DNA from: an uncultured Opitutia bacterium
GTDB taxonomy: Bacteria; Verrucomicrobiota; Verrucomicrobiia; Opitutales; Opitutaceae
Direction of reading: 5' to 3'
NCBI GenBank assembly: GCA_903900845.1
Contig: CAIUOU010000001.1
Span: 1-53,611, forward strand
DNA length: 53,611 nucleotides
Shown: one piece after another, positions 8,897 to 18,415 of the stretch
How the letters are laid out: every line of letters starts with the position of its first letter
Position numbering within the stretch: position 1 is the stretch's first letter
Notes under the pieces: generated by a model
Databases searched by the model: none
The model's input: the letters and a program-made list of their open reading frames with translations, nothing else
What the model was told of the DNA's origin: nothing
Position numbers and translations under genes: made by a program

Positions 8897-10449
8897 GGCC
8901 GACCCGTCGGCAATTCATCGCCACCGGCGCCGGTGCGGTCCTCGCGACAGGGACCGGCTGCGGCCGCGGAGGAGAGGACGTCCGAAGCCGGATGGGCCTG
9001 CCCACGCATCGGCCGCTCAGTGGCGATGTGACTCCGCCGGCCGGCCGGGAGATCGATGCGGTTTCCCACGCGTTGAACCGGCTGACCTTTGGTGTGCGGC
9101 CCGGTGACCACCGGCGCGTCGCGGCGATGGGGGTGCCGGCGTTCATCGAGGAGCAGTTGGCGCCGGAAAAGATCGAAGACCGCCTGTGCGAACGCGTGCT
9201 CCGCCGCGGCTTCGACCACCTCAGCGATCCGCGGAGCTCCCTCCTGCCCCGCGGGGCCGGGGCGCCCGACGCGCTCGCGCGGATGTTTCCCGCGCTCGAA
9301 CATCAATCGACGCGGGTGGGCGAGCTATACGAGTTCAAGGACAAGACCCTGCTGGAGGACCTCTCGCGCGCTACCGTACTCCGCGCGGTCCTGAGCGAGC
9401 GCCAGCTGCTCGAGGTGATGGTCCAGTTCTGGACCGACCACTTCAACATCGACCCCTCGAAGGGCGAATCCCGCTGGCTGAAAGCCGCCGACGACCGCGA
9501 CGTGATCCGGGCACACGCGCTGGGGAATTTCCGCGCGTTGCTGCGCGCCAGTGCCGTGAGCCCGGCGATGCTCTGGTACCTCGACGGCCGTGTGAACCGC
9601 CACGCGGGCGGCAACGACCGCCCAAACGAGAACTATGCCCGCGAACTCCTTGAGCTGCACACCCTGGGCGTGCACGGCGGCTACACGCAGGGCGATGTGC
9701 TGGAGGTTGCGCGCTGCCTCACGGGCTGGACGGTCCGCGATCGCAAGCGCTTCCTGCGCGGACGGGTGGAGTTCATGGCCCGGCTCCACGACGACGGCCC
9801 GAAACGCGTGCTCGGCCACGAGGTTCCGGCCGGGCTCGGCCCCGGTGACCTCGACCGCGTGCTGGACATCCTGGCGGGCCATCCGGCAACCGCGCGTCAT
9901 CTCGCGGGAAAGCTCTGCCGGCGCTTCATCGCCGACGATCCCCCGGAAACGGCGGTCGCGGCCGTGGCGGCGGCGTTCACCGCGGCGGGTGGAGCCATCC
10001 CCGCCACCCTGCGCGCGCTCTTCGCAACCCCGGAGTTCGGCGCGCCCGGGGTGCGCGCCGCGAAGTTCAAGCGACCCTTTCATTTCGTTGTTTCGGCGCT
10101 GCGCGCCACCAACGCCCGCACCGACTCCTCGCGCGACGTGCTCGACGCCCTGGTGCGCCTCGGCCACGCACCGTTCCGGTGGGCTACACCGGACGGTTAT
10201 CCGGAAGAGGCGGGCCATTGGCGGAACACCCTGTTGTGGCGCTGGAACTTCGCCACCGCCCTCGTGGGCGGACGCGTGCGCGGATCAACCGTCGACGCCG
10301 CCGGCCTCAGGCAAACACTGGGGGGCGACGACGCCGTGATGGCGACCGTGCTCGGTCGGCTCCCGACCGAAACCGAGCGCGTCGCCTACCACCAATCCCG
10401 TTCCGGGCTGGCGCTGTTGCTCGCGTCGCCGGCGTTTCAAGCCTGCTGA
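8893..10449 (+). CDS. DUF1800 domain protein with Tat signal
   Basis: 518 residues. It starts with a twin-arginine signal (RPTRRQFIATGAG) that has a cysteine shortly after (TGCGRGG), so a Tat lipoprotein is possible. The body matches DUF1800: HALNRLTFGVRPGD near the N-terminus, MVQFWTDHFNI, NENYARELLELHTLGV and LTGWTV, all hallmarks of the family. The C-terminal part has PDGYPEEAGHWRN. The biochemical role is unknown; the gene is nearly always followed by DUF1501, as here after 2 bases. The ATG overlaps the previous stop by 4 bases, which fixes the start. Confidence 0.88.
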   Translation: MRPTRRQFIATGAGAVLATGTGCGRGGEDVRSRMGLPTHRPLSGDVTPPAGREIDAVSHALNRLTFGVRPGDHRRVAAMGVPAFIEEQLAPEKIEDRLCERVLRRGFDHLSDPRSSLLPRGAGAPDALARMFPALEHQSTRVGELYEFKDKTLLEDLSRATVLRAVLSERQLLEVMVQFWTDHFNIDPSKGESRWLKAADDRDVIRAHALGNFRALLRASAVSPAMLWYLDGRVNRHAGGNDRPNENYARELLELHTLGVHGGYTQGDVLEVARCLTGWTVRDRKRFLRGRVEFMARLHDDGPKRVLGHEVPAGLGPGDLDRVLDILAGHPATARHLAGKLCRRFIADDPPETAVAAVAAAFTAAGGAIPATLRALFATPEFGAPGVRAAKFKRPFHFVVSALRATNARTDSSRDVLDALVRLGHAPFRWATPDGYPEEAGHWRNTLLWRWNFATALVGGRVRGSTVDAAGLRQTLGGDDAVMATVLGRLPTETERVAYHQSRSGLALLLASPAFQAC

Positions 10450-10451
10450 CC

Positions 10452-11594
10452 ATGGCGACGCAGGCGGTCATCAGCGGCCAAGGCGATCAGCGGCGAACGC
10501 TCGTGGTGATTTTCCTGCGCGGCGCGGCCGATGGACTCGCGCTCGTTCCGCCGTTGGGCGACGACCACTTTCATCGCGCCCGCCCCCGGCTGGCCGCGGT
10601 CGCCACAAAGGGTGTGCGACTCGACGATCTCTTCGGCCTGCACGCGCGGATGCGATCGCTGGAGAATGCGTGGCGCGAAGGGGAACTGGCGATCGTTCAC
10701 GCTTGCGGGATCGAGGATGACACCCGGTCGCATTTCGAGGCGCAGGACCTGATGGAGCACGGCGGCGTGGCTGCGGGCGGCTGGCTCGGGCGCTACCTGC
10801 GCTCCCGGCCACCGGCCGGGGCAGGGGCGCTCGCGTGCGTCGCGGTGGGCAAGGCGTTGCCGGAATGCCTCATCGGGGCGCCGAGCGTTTCGGTGATGCA
10901 GACCTTCGAGGACTTTTCCCTGGGCGGAGGGACGCCAGCGTTCCGCGCGCAACTGGAGCGCCTTTACGCAATGGAGCGGGGAGACCTCGGAGCGGCCGCG
11001 AGGGACACGTTTGACGCGCTGGTACGGATCGAGGCATTGCGCACCTCACCGCGTCCGCCGGACAACGGCGCGATCTACGGTCGCGACGAATTTTCCGCCG
11101 GCCTCGCGCGGCTCGCCCAGTTGATCAAGGCGGATGTCGGGTTGGAGGCGGCCTCGATCGACCTGCCGGGGTGGGATTCGCATTTCGCGCAGCAAGGCCA
11201 AGTCGACACCCTGGCCGGGCGGCTGGCGGATGGAATCGCGGCCTTTCGACGGGATCTAGGGTTGAGGATGGCAACGACGACGGTGGTGGTGATGACGGAA
11301 TTCGGCCGAACCGTGGAGGAGAACTCCGCCTTCGGCACGGATCACGGCCGCGGGTCGACGATGTTGGTGCTTGGCGGGGGCGTTAGGGGTGGCCGGATGC
11401 ACGGAGAATGGCACGGACTGGCTCCCGAGAAACTGGAGCGTCGAGGGGTTTTGGAGGGCTACGGCGACCTTCCTGTGCTGAACAATTACCGCAATGTGCT
11501 CGGCGCAGTCCTGAACCGCCATGGTGGAACCTCGGCGAATCTCGCAGCCACCTTCCCTGAATTCAGCCTGAATACCCTCCCTCTTTTTGATTAG
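10452..11594 (+). CDS. DUF1501 domain protein (second copy, partner of DUF1800)
   Basis: 380 residues, shorter than the copy at 5405 and without a Tat or Sec signal, which is normal for DUF1501 members that follow a DUF1800 gene. Visible markers: VIFLRGAADGLALVPP at the start, DDTRSHFEAQDLMEHG, LPGWDSHFAQQGQ, and VMTEFGRTVEENSAFGTDHG near the C-terminus. The latter two align with the metal-site regions of the alkaline-phosphatase-like fold. It begins 2 bases after the DUF1800 stop and ends the long + strand array. How it reaches the periplasm is unclear; co-export with its DUF1800 partner is a possible explanation, which is inference. Confidence 0.87.
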   Translation: MATQAVISGQGDQRRTLVVIFLRGAADGLALVPPLGDDHFHRARPRLAAVATKGVRLDDLFGLHARMRSLENAWREGELAIVHACGIEDDTRSHFEAQDLMEHGGVAAGGWLGRYLRSRPPAGAGALACVAVGKALPECLIGAPSVSVMQTFEDFSLGGGTPAFRAQLERLYAMERGDLGAAARDTFDALVRIEALRTSPRPPDNGAIYGRDEFSAGLARLAQLIKADVGLEAASIDLPGWDSHFAQQGQVDTLAGRLADGIAAFRRDLGLRMATTTVVVMTEFGRTVEENSAFGTDHGRGSTMLVLGGGVRGGRMHGEWHGLAPEKLERRGVLEGYGDLPVLNNYRNVLGAVLNRHGGTSANLAATFPEFSLNTLPLFD

Positions 11595-11966
11595 GCAGTT
11601 AATGACCTAGGGAATAGGCGAGCCCCGACAGCGGTGCACCGAGTCGGAATCGGACGCTTAATATTCATTAAAGTGATGATGATCATATTTTTATAAATAC
11701 AACACCCCTGAAATAAACCCGATTTCCTGGGGACAGGCTGTTTAGCTCCCGTCGGGGACAGGTTACACAACTTTGGGGACAGGCTATGGCAGCAGCATGC
11801 CGCCGGCCTTTCGGGGACAGGCCTTTCGGGGACAGGCTATCGCTGAAAAGCACCGCCTTATTGCCTGATCAGAGGCTGAGAGCGGTTTTGACACGCCGGT
11901 CGGTGCAGGTTCTGCTGCCCGACCCTCGATTCCGAGACCTTCACCGCCGAACGCGCCGCCATCCCG
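11595..11966. other. Intergenic gap: AT-rich islet followed by GGGGACAGG repeats
   Basis: No gene is seen. Roughly 11658-11700 is strikingly AT-rich in a GC-rich genome (TTAATATTCATTAAAG, then ATATTTTTATAAATAC) and could hold a promoter for the HIT/phoH run; TTTATAAAT is a candidate -10-like stretch but is unproven. The next 110 bases carry five copies of a GGGGACAGG motif (separate entry). Confidence 0.55.
11729..11838 (+). repeat. Five directly repeated GGGGACAGG(C/T)T motifs
   Basis: Copies start at 11729, 11754, 11775, 11813 and 11828, with spacings of 25, 21, 38 and 15 bases; the last two form a 15-bp perfect tandem (11805-11819 and 11820-11834, unit GGCCTTTCGGGGACA). Motifs of this kind often surround REP-associated Y1 transposase genes or mark their decayed remains; no transposase is left here. 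The GGGG(A/T)CAGG core is shared with the hairpin at 51327-51377. Confidence 0.75.
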
Positions 11967-12482
11967 ATGAAGCATCTGCATCCCTATTGGCGCATGGAAT
12001 ACATCGAGGCGCCAAAGTACCCGGCGGAGATGCGAAGGCCCTTCACGGAACTACCCGCCCTGGGCGACGACCGCGCCGCGCTCATCGTGCATCGTTCGCG
12101 TCAGACGTATCTTATTTTGAACCGGTTCCCCTACAACCCCGGTCACCTGCTGGCGGTCCCCTACCGGGAGGTCGTGAACCTGGAGGATCTGGACGCCAAC
12201 GAACGCACCGACCTCTTCGACCAGATCATCTTTGCGAAACGCATCCTCGCCGCCGCCCTGAGGGCCGATGGTTTCAACGTGGGCTTCAATCTAGGTCACG
12301 CCGCCGCCGGCGGCAGCATCCCGCATCTGCACGGTCACGTCGTCCCGCGCTGGAATGGTGATAACAACTTCATGCCCGTGGTGGGACAAACCCGCATTCT
12401 GCCGCAGTCGCTCGAAGCCACGTGGGAGAAGCTGGCGGCCGTGGCCGTGAACTTGGGCGAACGCCAACCTCCACCGCGCTGA
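11967..12482 (+). CDS. HIT-family nucleotide-binding protein
   Basis: 171 residues. The histidine triad lies at H120-L-H122-G-H124-V-V, preceded by the GFNLGHAAAGGSIP loop of the FHIT/Ap4A-phosphorylase branch; NRFPYNPGHLLAVP is the other family signature. HIT proteins hydrolyse or transfer nucleotidyl groups, typically from dinucleoside polyphosphates or nucleoside phosphoramidates; the middle histidine is the usual nucleophile. It sits in the cytoplasm and stands 11 bases before the PhoH gene. The exact substrate (AMP-lysine, Ap4A or another) cannot be told from sequence. Confidence 0.9.
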   Translation: MKHLHPYWRMEYIEAPKYPAEMRRPFTELPALGDDRAALIVHRSRQTYLILNRFPYNPGHLLAVPYREVVNLEDLDANERTDLFDQIIFAKRILAAALRADGFNVGFNLGHAAAGGSIPHLHGHVVPRWNGDNNFMPVVGQTRILPQSLEATWEKLAAVAVNLGERQPPPR

Positions 12483-12493
12483 GCCCCGCCCCC

Positions 12494-13480
12494 GTGGCCT
12501 CCAAGACCCTGCGTTTCCCCAGTCCGCGCCACGCCGCGGCCCTCTACGCCAGCCGCGAGGAAAACCTCGTCCACGCCGAGCGCACCCTCGGGGTAAAACT
12601 TGCCACGCGAGAGGATTGGTTGCGCATCGAGGGGGAACCGGAGCCCCTGGCGCGCGCGGAGGCCCTGTTCGGCTTCCTCGACGGCGCCCGCGCGCAGGGC
12701 ATGGCGATCCGCACGCCCGACTTCCACCGCATCACCGACGCCTTCGCCCGCGGCGAGGGCCCGCAGCTGCAGTCACTCCTCGAGGAACCGCTGGTCATCG
12801 CGACCAACCGCCGCACGATCGTTCCCAAGACGCTCGCGCAAAAACTCTACCTGCAGTCGATGCTGGAGCATCCGGTGGTCTTCGGCATCGGCCCCGCGGG
12901 TACCGGAAAGACCTACCTCGCCATGGCCGCCGCGGTGAACGCGCTGCTCCAGAACCAGGTGGAGCGCGTCATCCTCACCCGTCCGGCCGTCGAGGCCGGC
13001 GAGGCCCTCGGCTTTCTGCCCGGCGATCTCCGGGAGAAAATCCTGCCCTACCTGCGGCCGCTCTACGACGCGCTCCACGACATGCTCGAAGCCGAGGACG
13101 TCGCCCGCCTGAGCGAGAAGGGCGTGATCGAGATCGCCCCGCTCGCCTACATGCGCGGCCGCACCCTCACCCGCGCGTTCGTGGTGCTCGACGAGGCCCA
13201 GAACACCACCTCCGAGCAGATGATGATGTTCCTCACCCGTCTCGGGGAGGATTCCCGCATGGTCATCACCGGCGACATCACCCAGATCGACCTGCCCCGG
13301 GCCAAACAGAGCGGCCTGGCGGAGGTACGGCACATCCTCGGCGACATCCCGGGAGTCGATTTCCACACGTTCAGCGGCGCCGATGTCGTGCGCCACCCGC
13401 TGGTCGCGCGCATCATCGAGGCCTACGAGGCCTACCGGAGCCCGATGACCCGCACCGCGCCGGAAACGGGCAAACCCTGA
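12494..13480 (+). CDS. phoH: PhoH-family ATPase
   Basis: 328 residues from a GTG start at 12494; an earlier ATG at 12422 would lie inside the HIT gene and adds a non-conserved stretch. The ATPase core shows Walker A GPAGTGKT (about 133-140), [19 protein letters not shown], Walker B VVLDEAQN (about 230-237) and [11 protein letters not shown], all diagnostic of PhoH (YbeZ). The N-terminal region corresponds to the small nucleic-acid-binding-like domain usual in this family. PhoH proteins are associated with RNA metabolism and ribosome maturation together with YbeY, which lies two genes downstream. The next gene begins 3 bases after the stop. Confidence 0.92.
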   Translation: MASKTLRFPSPRHAAALYASREENLVHAERTLGVKLATREDWLRIEGEPEPLARAEALFGFLDGARAQGMAIRTPDFHRITDAFARGEGPQLQSLLEEPLVIATNRRTIVPKTLAQKLYLQSMLEHPVVFGIGPAGTGKTYLAMAAAVNALLQNQVERVILTRPAVEAGEALGFLPGDLREKILPYLRPLYDALHDMLEAEDVARLSEKGVIEIAPLAYMRGRTLTRAFVVLDEAQNTTSEQMMMFLTRLGEDSRMVITGDITQIDLPRAKQSGLAEVRHILGDIPGVDFHTFSGADVVRHPLVARIIEAYEAYRSPMTRTAPETGKP

Positions 13481-13483
13481 GCC

Positions 13484-15859
13484 ATGTCGGTCCGCAACCA
13501 GCTCCGGCTCCTTCTGGGCGGCCTCGGCGCCGGTCGCTCCGCGCGGCCGGAAGCGCGTTCGGCCATGGGCGAGTTCCTCGAGCGCAGCCGGCTCGTCGGC
13601 GTGCTGATCTTCATCGTGACCGTGATGGCGATTGTCGTCATCAGTTCCGCCGGTCTCACGACGCTCGACGCGCCGCTGCTGCCGAACCAGACGGCCACCA
13701 CGAGAGTCTCGGCCCAGGCCTCCTTCGAGTACGAGAGCGCCGAGCGCACCCGGGCCGCGCGGGAACAACTGCGCAGCCGCGTGCCACCGGTCTACAAGCT
13801 CGACACCGAGCCGCTGCGGCGGTTCGAGGCGGCCGCCCGCATGCTGCTGACGCAGCTCGCCGCCTTCGAGCAGGCGCGGCCGGGAGCCCTCGATCCGATC
13901 CTGGGGCACCGCGCCGAGCTCGCCGCGATCGCCGAAACCTTCAACTCCCACGGCTCCTACCACGCCACGCCGGAGGACATCGCGGCGTTCCTCGCCGCCG
14001 GTGACGCCCGTGCCCGCGCCGCGATCCTGGAAAACGGCCTGGCCAACCTGCGGGACCTTTACGCGCAGGGCATCGCCGATTCGTCGCTGGGGCTGTCGAG
14101 CCCGGGCTCCGCGCTCGCCTTCGAACTCGCGCGGCAGAGCGGCGGCTTCGCGCAGCGGCCCGTGCACTCGATGGAGGACGCGCTCACCGTGCTGCGCGTG
14201 AGTCTGGGGTCTGAGCAGGTTCCCCGCGCCTCGACCCAGGCAGTCTTCCGACTCTTCCGCTTCGGGCTCACGCCGAATCTCGTCTTTGACCGCGCCGCGA
14301 CCGTCTCCCGCCAGGAAGCCGCGGCGAAGGGAGTGCCCCCGGTCGCGGTGAAGGTCCCGCGCGGCCAAACCCTCGTCGAGGCCGGCGACCGCGTGACCCC
14401 CGACGTCTACGAGTCCCTGGTGGCCCATCGCCGCTACCTCCGCGAACACTCCGAGGTCGACACGGAGGAAGGTCTGACCCTTTTCGGCCGCGTCCTCCTC
14501 GTGCTGGCGATGGTCATCGCCTCCCTGATCTACATCCGCATCGAGGATCCCGAGACCCTGCGGAGCAACGTCCGCTGCGGACTCCTCGCGCTGGTGGTCA
14601 TCGGCAACCTCGCGCTGGTGCGCGCCAATTACTCGCTGGGCGGCGCCGAGTTCTTCCTGCGCGACGAGGCGTGGACATCCACCCTGCCCTACGTCGCACC
14701 GACGGCGTTCGCACCGCTGATCGTCGCCATCCTGATCGACGCCGGCTCCGGCATCTTCATGGCGCTGTTTGTATCCATCTTCACGGGCGTCATCTACGGG
14801 AACCGCCTCGACCTGCTGGTGCTCACGTTCCTCGCCTCGCTGGTGAGCATTTATTTCGGCCGCGAGGCGCGCCGTCGCGGCCGGCTGGTGCGCGCCGCCG
14901 GCATGGGCGGCCTCACGGTCGCCGGGTTCGCGGCTTTGATCGGCTTCGCCGACCGCACCCCGATCGAAACCCTCTTGCGCCAGATGGCCGCCGGCCTCGG
15001 CACCGGCGTCCTCACAGGCATCGGGGTCGTCGGCCTGCTGCCCGTGCTTGAGTCACTCTTCAAGCGCACCACCGACATCACCCTGCTCGAGCTCACCGAC
15101 TACAATCATCCGCTCCTGCGCCGCATGCAGCTGGAGGCTCCGGGCACCTACCATCACTCGCTGGTGGTCGCACAACTCTCGGAAAACGCCGCCAATGCGA
15201 TCGGGGCCAACCCGCTGATCGCCCGCGTCTGCGCTCTCTTCCACGACGTCGGCAAGACCCTCCATCCGCAGTATTTCGCCGAGAACCAGCGCGACCGCTC
15301 CAACCCGCACGACCAACTCGCGCCGGCCGAGTCCGCCCGCCTCATCAAGGCGCATGTGGCCGACGGCGTGGAGCTGGCGCAGCGCCACAACCTGCCCCGC
15401 GCCGTGGTTGACGCGATCTGCCAGCACCACGGCACGTCCCTGGTGCGCTATTTCTACGATCGCGCCGTGGAGGAAACGCGGGGCGGACCTGTCCGCGGAC
15501 GCGGCGCCCGCCGGGAGGCGGCCGAAGCGGCGAAAGCCGCGGCGCGGCCGGTGGACGAGGCGGCTTTCCGCTACGACGGTCCCAAGCCGCAGTCGCGCGA
15601 GGCCGCGATCATCTCCCTGGCCGACGGCGTCGAGGCGGCCTCGCGGTCATTGAAGCAATTCGGCGCGGAGGAACTGCAGCAGATCATCACCCGGATCGTC
15701 GGTGAACGCATCGCCGAGGGCCAGCTGGACGAGTCCCCCCTCACGCTCGAGGAGATCACGCGTATCCGGAACAGCTTCCAGTTCACGCTGCTCAACATGC
15801 TGCACGCGCGGATCGCCTACCCATCACCCGAAAAGCCCGCCGCCGAGGCCGGAGCCTGA
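13484..15859 (+). CDS. 7TM-HD membrane phosphohydrolase (PgpH-like)
   Basis: 791 residues. One transmembrane segment (about 36-57) leads into an extracytoplasmic 7TMR-HDED-like region (about 60-330), then a block of membrane helices (about 333-535) and a cytoplasmic HD domain. HD residues visible: H557/H558, the H587-D588 pair in LFHDVGK, H624, H648/H649 in CQHHGTS and D714 in SLADGVE. In Firmicutes, proteins of this architecture (PgpH) degrade cyclic di-AMP; that activity here is inference. The order phoH, 7TM-HD, ybeY is widely conserved, and the tight spacing (3 and 4 bases) indicates one operon. Confidence 0.9.
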   Translation: MSVRNQLRLLLGGLGAGRSARPEARSAMGEFLERSRLVGVLIFIVTVMAIVVISSAGLTTLDAPLLPNQTATTRVSAQASFEYESAERTRAAREQLRSRVPPVYKLDTEPLRRFEAAARMLLTQLAAFEQARPGALDPILGHRAELAAIAETFNSHGSYHATPEDIAAFLAAGDARARAAILENGLANLRDLYAQGIADSSLGLSSPGSALAFELARQSGGFAQRPVHSMEDALTVLRVSLGSEQVPRASTQAVFRLFRFGLTPNLVFDRAATVSRQEAAAKGVPPVAVKVPRGQTLVEAGDRVTPDVYESLVAHRRYLREHSEVDTEEGLTLFGRVLLVLAMVIASLIYIRIEDPETLRSNVRCGLLALVVIGNLALVRANYSLGGAEFFLRDEAWTSTLPYVAPTAFAPLIVAILIDAGSGIFMALFVSIFTGVIYGNRLDLLVLTFLASLVSIYFGREARRRGRLVRAAGMGGLTVAGFAALIGFADRTPIETLLRQMAAGLGTGVLTGIGVVGLLPVLESLFKRTTDITLLELTDYNHPLLRRMQLEAPGTYHHSLVVAQLSENAANAIGANPLIARVCALFHDVGKTLHPQYFAENQRDRSNPHDQLAPAESARLIKAHVADGVELAQRHNLPRAVVDAICQHHGTSLVRYFYDRAVEETRGGPVRGRGARREAAEAAKAAARPVDEAAFRYDGPKPQSREAAIISLADGVEAASRSLKQFGAEELQQIITRIVGERIAEGQLDESPLTLEEITRIRNSFQFTLLNMLHARIAYPSPEKPAAEAGA

Positions 15860-15863
15860 GCCG

Positions 15864-16373
15864 ATGCCGGCGCGCCACCCGCCGCGTCCTGTCGCGGTCG
15901 CCAACCGCCACCCACGGCTGCGCGTGCCTCGCGGCTCCGTCGAGCGTCTGGTGGCGATCCTCGACGCTCAAGCCGCGCGTCTCGCGCCGCGCGGTTCCTC
16001 CATGCCAGCGGGAGAACTCTCGGTCGTTTTCCTCGACGATCCCGCGCTCGCCACACTGCACGCGGACTTCCTGCGTGACCCGTCCACCACCGATGTGATC
16101 ACCTTCGAGGGCGCCCCGGCGCTCGGCGTCGCCGGGGAAATCTGCGTCTCGGCGGACACCGCCCTCACCTATGCCCGCCGACACGAGCGCGAGTTCGCTT
16201 CCGAACTGGCGCTTTACGTCGTGCACGGCTGGTTGCACCTCGCCGGCCATGACGACCTCGAGCCCCTCAGGAAGCGGGCGATGCGCCGGGCCGAGGCGCG
16301 GGCGATGCGGATGCTCACGGCGGCAGGCGCCGTGCCGGGATTCACTCTCGCGAACGCCCGCCAGCGCCGCTGA
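15864..16373 (+). CDS. ybeY: Endoribonuclease YbeY (rRNA maturation factor)
   Basis: 169 residues. The zinc site HGWLHLAGHD (H121, H125, H129) is the diagnostic HGxLHLxGHD motif. STTDVITFE and GEICVSADTA are the other conserved blocks. YbeY takes part in 16S rRNA 3'-end processing and ribosome quality control. The short N-terminal extension before about residue 25 is rich in arginine and proline. The ATG lies 4 bases behind the 7TM-HD gene, so cotranslation with the phoH operon is likely. The N-terminus could be shorter, but no better start is visible. Confidence 0.93.
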   Translation: MPARHPPRPVAVANRHPRLRVPRGSVERLVAILDAQAARLAPRGSSMPAGELSVVFLDDPALATLHADFLRDPSTTDVITFEGAPALGVAGEICVSADTALTYARRHEREFASELALYVVHGWLHLAGHDDLEPLRKRAMRRAEARAMRMLTAAGAVPGFTLANARQRR

Positions 16374-16422
16374 ACCCCTTGCGACCACGACGGGACCGGG
16401 CGAACCTACCCTCCGCACCGCC

Positions 16423-17208
16423 ATGAAGACCGTCCAATTCATCGCCCTGCTAGTCCTTGCGCTCGCGCGTCCGCTGCACGGGCAGGCCGTCCGTCCTCCG
16501 GGCGAGACAACGCTGCTGCTCGAGGTCGGCTCCGGTATCCGCCCGATCTCACCGTCCCGGGTCACCGTGCCGACCGGCGAACGCGTGCAACTGGTTGGTC
16601 CGGAGGCCCGCGCGGGGTTCGGGTACATCTGGACGCGCAACAACCGCGCGCTGCCGGGCGCGACCGATCGCAGCCTCGTCCTGAACTCCGTGACCGCGGC
16701 CGAAGCCGGATCCTACGCCTGCCTCCACAGCAGTCCCACCGCGCTGCCCGTTCCCTCTCAATCCCTCGTGCTCGGAGTCGGCCCAGTCGATCGCCTGCTT
16801 AACATTTCCACGCGGGCGGAATTGGGCGCCGGCACCGAGGCCGCGGTCACGGCCGGCTTCGTCGTGGCCTCGCCGGGACCCGCGAAAAAGATCATCGTGC
16901 GGGCCGTGGGGCCGGCGCTCGCGCAATTCGGCGTGGCCAACCCGTTGCGCGCTCCGGTTCTTCGCGTTCTCGACGCCTCCGGGCGCCCTTACGAAAACGG
17001 CTACGTCTATCCCGCGGTCGTCGGCGGCCTGACCTATGAGCAGGACCTGGCCGACTCGCTCGCGCGATGCGGCGCCTTCCCGATCCCGCGAGGAACGCGC
17101 GACGTCGTCGTGATGATGCCCTTTCCGGCCGGGCTCTACACCGCCCAGGTCACGAGCGCTGACAGCGGCTCCGGATCCGTGCTGGTCGAGATCTACGAGG
17201 TGCCCTGA
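16423..17208 (+). CDS. Secreted protein with Ig-like domain
   Basis: 261 residues. A signal peptide (MKTVQFIALLVLALARP) ends near HGQA. Residues about 35-110 form an Ig-like domain (GYIWTRNNRALPG, then AEAGSYACLHSS with the Y-x-C motif). The second half begins LLNISTRAELGAGTEA and contains IIVRAVGPALAQFGV, a module I associate with secreted Verrucomicrobia proteins of unknown role. It starts 49 bases after ybeY but is unrelated in function, so it may have its own promoter in that gap. No catalytic residues are recognised. Confidence 0.75.
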   Translation: MKTVQFIALLVLALARPLHGQAVRPPGETTLLLEVGSGIRPISPSRVTVPTGERVQLVGPEARAGFGYIWTRNNRALPGATDRSLVLNSVTAAEAGSYACLHSSPTALPVPSQSLVLGVGPVDRLLNISTRAELGAGTEAAVTAGFVVASPGPAKKIIVRAVGPALAQFGVANPLRAPVLRVLDASGRPYENGYVYPAVVGGLTYEQDLADSLARCGAFPIPRGTRDVVVMMPFPAGLYTAQVTSADSGSGSVLVEIYEVP

Positions 17209-17218
17209 CTAGGCCGGG

Positions 17219-18415
17219 TCACCCCGCCTTTGGGTCGGGGAACTCGCGGCTCCGCACCTTTGCGACCGGCACGCCGGCCACGTCGATGCGCGAAAGATCA
17301 CAGGGGCCGAGCCCCGCGCGCTCGGCCATCACCAGATGGTTGTCGCCAGGCAGGAACGGCGCGATGCCACGCGGCGCGCGCAGGTTGTTGAAGCCCATGA
17401 CGGAGGTGCCGACCGCGTCGGTCGCAACCGGATTGAACCCGCAGATGATGACGCCCGGCGAGGCGATCCGCTGCGTGCGGCCCTTCACCCAAGGGCCCTC
17501 GGCCCAGTTCAGCGTCGTGATGCCGTCGATCAGGCCGAGATGGATGGGACGGGCCTCGCAAATGTCGGACACGATGCGCGGCACGCGGTAACCGCCGTCG
17601 TTGGGCGTGAAGAATTCGCGCTTGGAACCCGGCGGGTCGAAAGGCGCCGCGTTCTCCGCCACGGCCCAACCTTTGAGATTGTGGAGCCGTCCGCGGCCTT
17701 TCACGCCGTCCTCCGACGGCGCGTCATCACCATACAGCGCGTTCGGGGTGACGCCGAAGAGGTTCTTCATCGTGAGGGTGATGCCCGTCGTGATGTGGGT
17801 CTTCAGCTTGCAGAGGGAGACGAACACATCGCAGTCGGCGTAGGACCGGTTCAACTCGAACTGCTCGAAAAGATGCCCACCCGTCGGCACGCGGAACGAG
17901 GCGTAATCGCGCGAACGGCCCAGGTTGCGGGTATCCTCGGCCTCGACGCGACCCAGCGCCTGCAGCGCGTTCCAGTCGAAGCCGGCATCCACCAGCGTCT
18001 TCTCCAGCGGCTGGCGCAGGTTGGTCGACTCGACCAGCCGCACCCGCCGCGCGCCGGCGGCGAAAAACGCGGACGTGACGGCCATCACGGTCACGGGGTG
18101 CGTCATGTAGCTCTCGCCAACCGGTCGCCCGAGCAGGGCGCCGAACTTCGAGCCGGTGAGGTTGACCTTCATTGTGATGGTGCGGTCCTTCACCAGCGCG
18201 CCAATCCCGCCCAGCTGATCGAAGCTACGATCAAAGGCCGTGCGCACCTCGCGCGGGTCGTAGCCGCGACAGGTCACGATGGAAACTCGCGCGCTCCGCG
18301 GCCCAGTCGGCTCCGCCGACCGCACGAGCGGCGCTAGAGCCGAGCCGAAAACCGCACCGGCACCGGCACGCAGAAAGTCACGACGATGAAGACCGTTCGC
18401 GGAGGCGGGATTCAT
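17219..18415 (-). CDS. DUF362 domain protein with Tat signal
   Basis: 398 residues. A twin-arginine signal (LHRRDFLRAGAGAVFG) is followed by a DUF362 body: TMKVNLTG, HPVTVMAVTSAFFAAGARRVRLVES, VSLCKLKTHITTGITLTMKNLFG and the C-terminal GFNPVATDAVGTSVMGF. In other bacteria DUF362 is often fused to ferredoxin domains; no CxxCxxC cluster is seen here, so it is the stand-alone exported type. The function is unknown. Its ATG overlaps by 4 bases (ATGA) the stop of a broken upstream reading frame at 18412-18633, implying it was once the second gene of an operon. Confidence 0.85.
   Translation of the reverse strand: MNPASANGLHRRDFLRAGAGAVFGSALAPLVRSAEPTGPRSARVSIVTCRGYDPREVRTAFDRSFDQLGGIGALVKDRTITMKVNLTGSKFGALLGRPVGESYMTHPVTVMAVTSAFFAAGARRVRLVESTNLRQPLEKTLVDAGFDWNALQALGRVEAEDTRNLGRSRDYASFRVPTGGHLFEQFELNRSYADCDVFVSLCKLKTHITTGITLTMKNLFGVTPNALYGDDAPSEDGVKGRGRLHNLKGWAVAENAAPFDPPGSKREFFTPNDGGYRVPRIVSDICEARPIHLGLIDGITTLNWAEGPWVKGRTQRIASPGVIICGFNPVATDAVGTSVMGFNNLRAPRGIAPFLPGDNHLVMAERAGLGPCDLSRIDVAGVPVAKVRSREFPDPKAG

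Noticed and set aside
11622-11660. GTGCACCGAGTCGGAATCGG resembles the 3' hairpin of Cas9 tracrRNA
   Set aside because: Only a short chance match: no second half of the hairpin, no Cas genes and no CRISPR repeats in the window.
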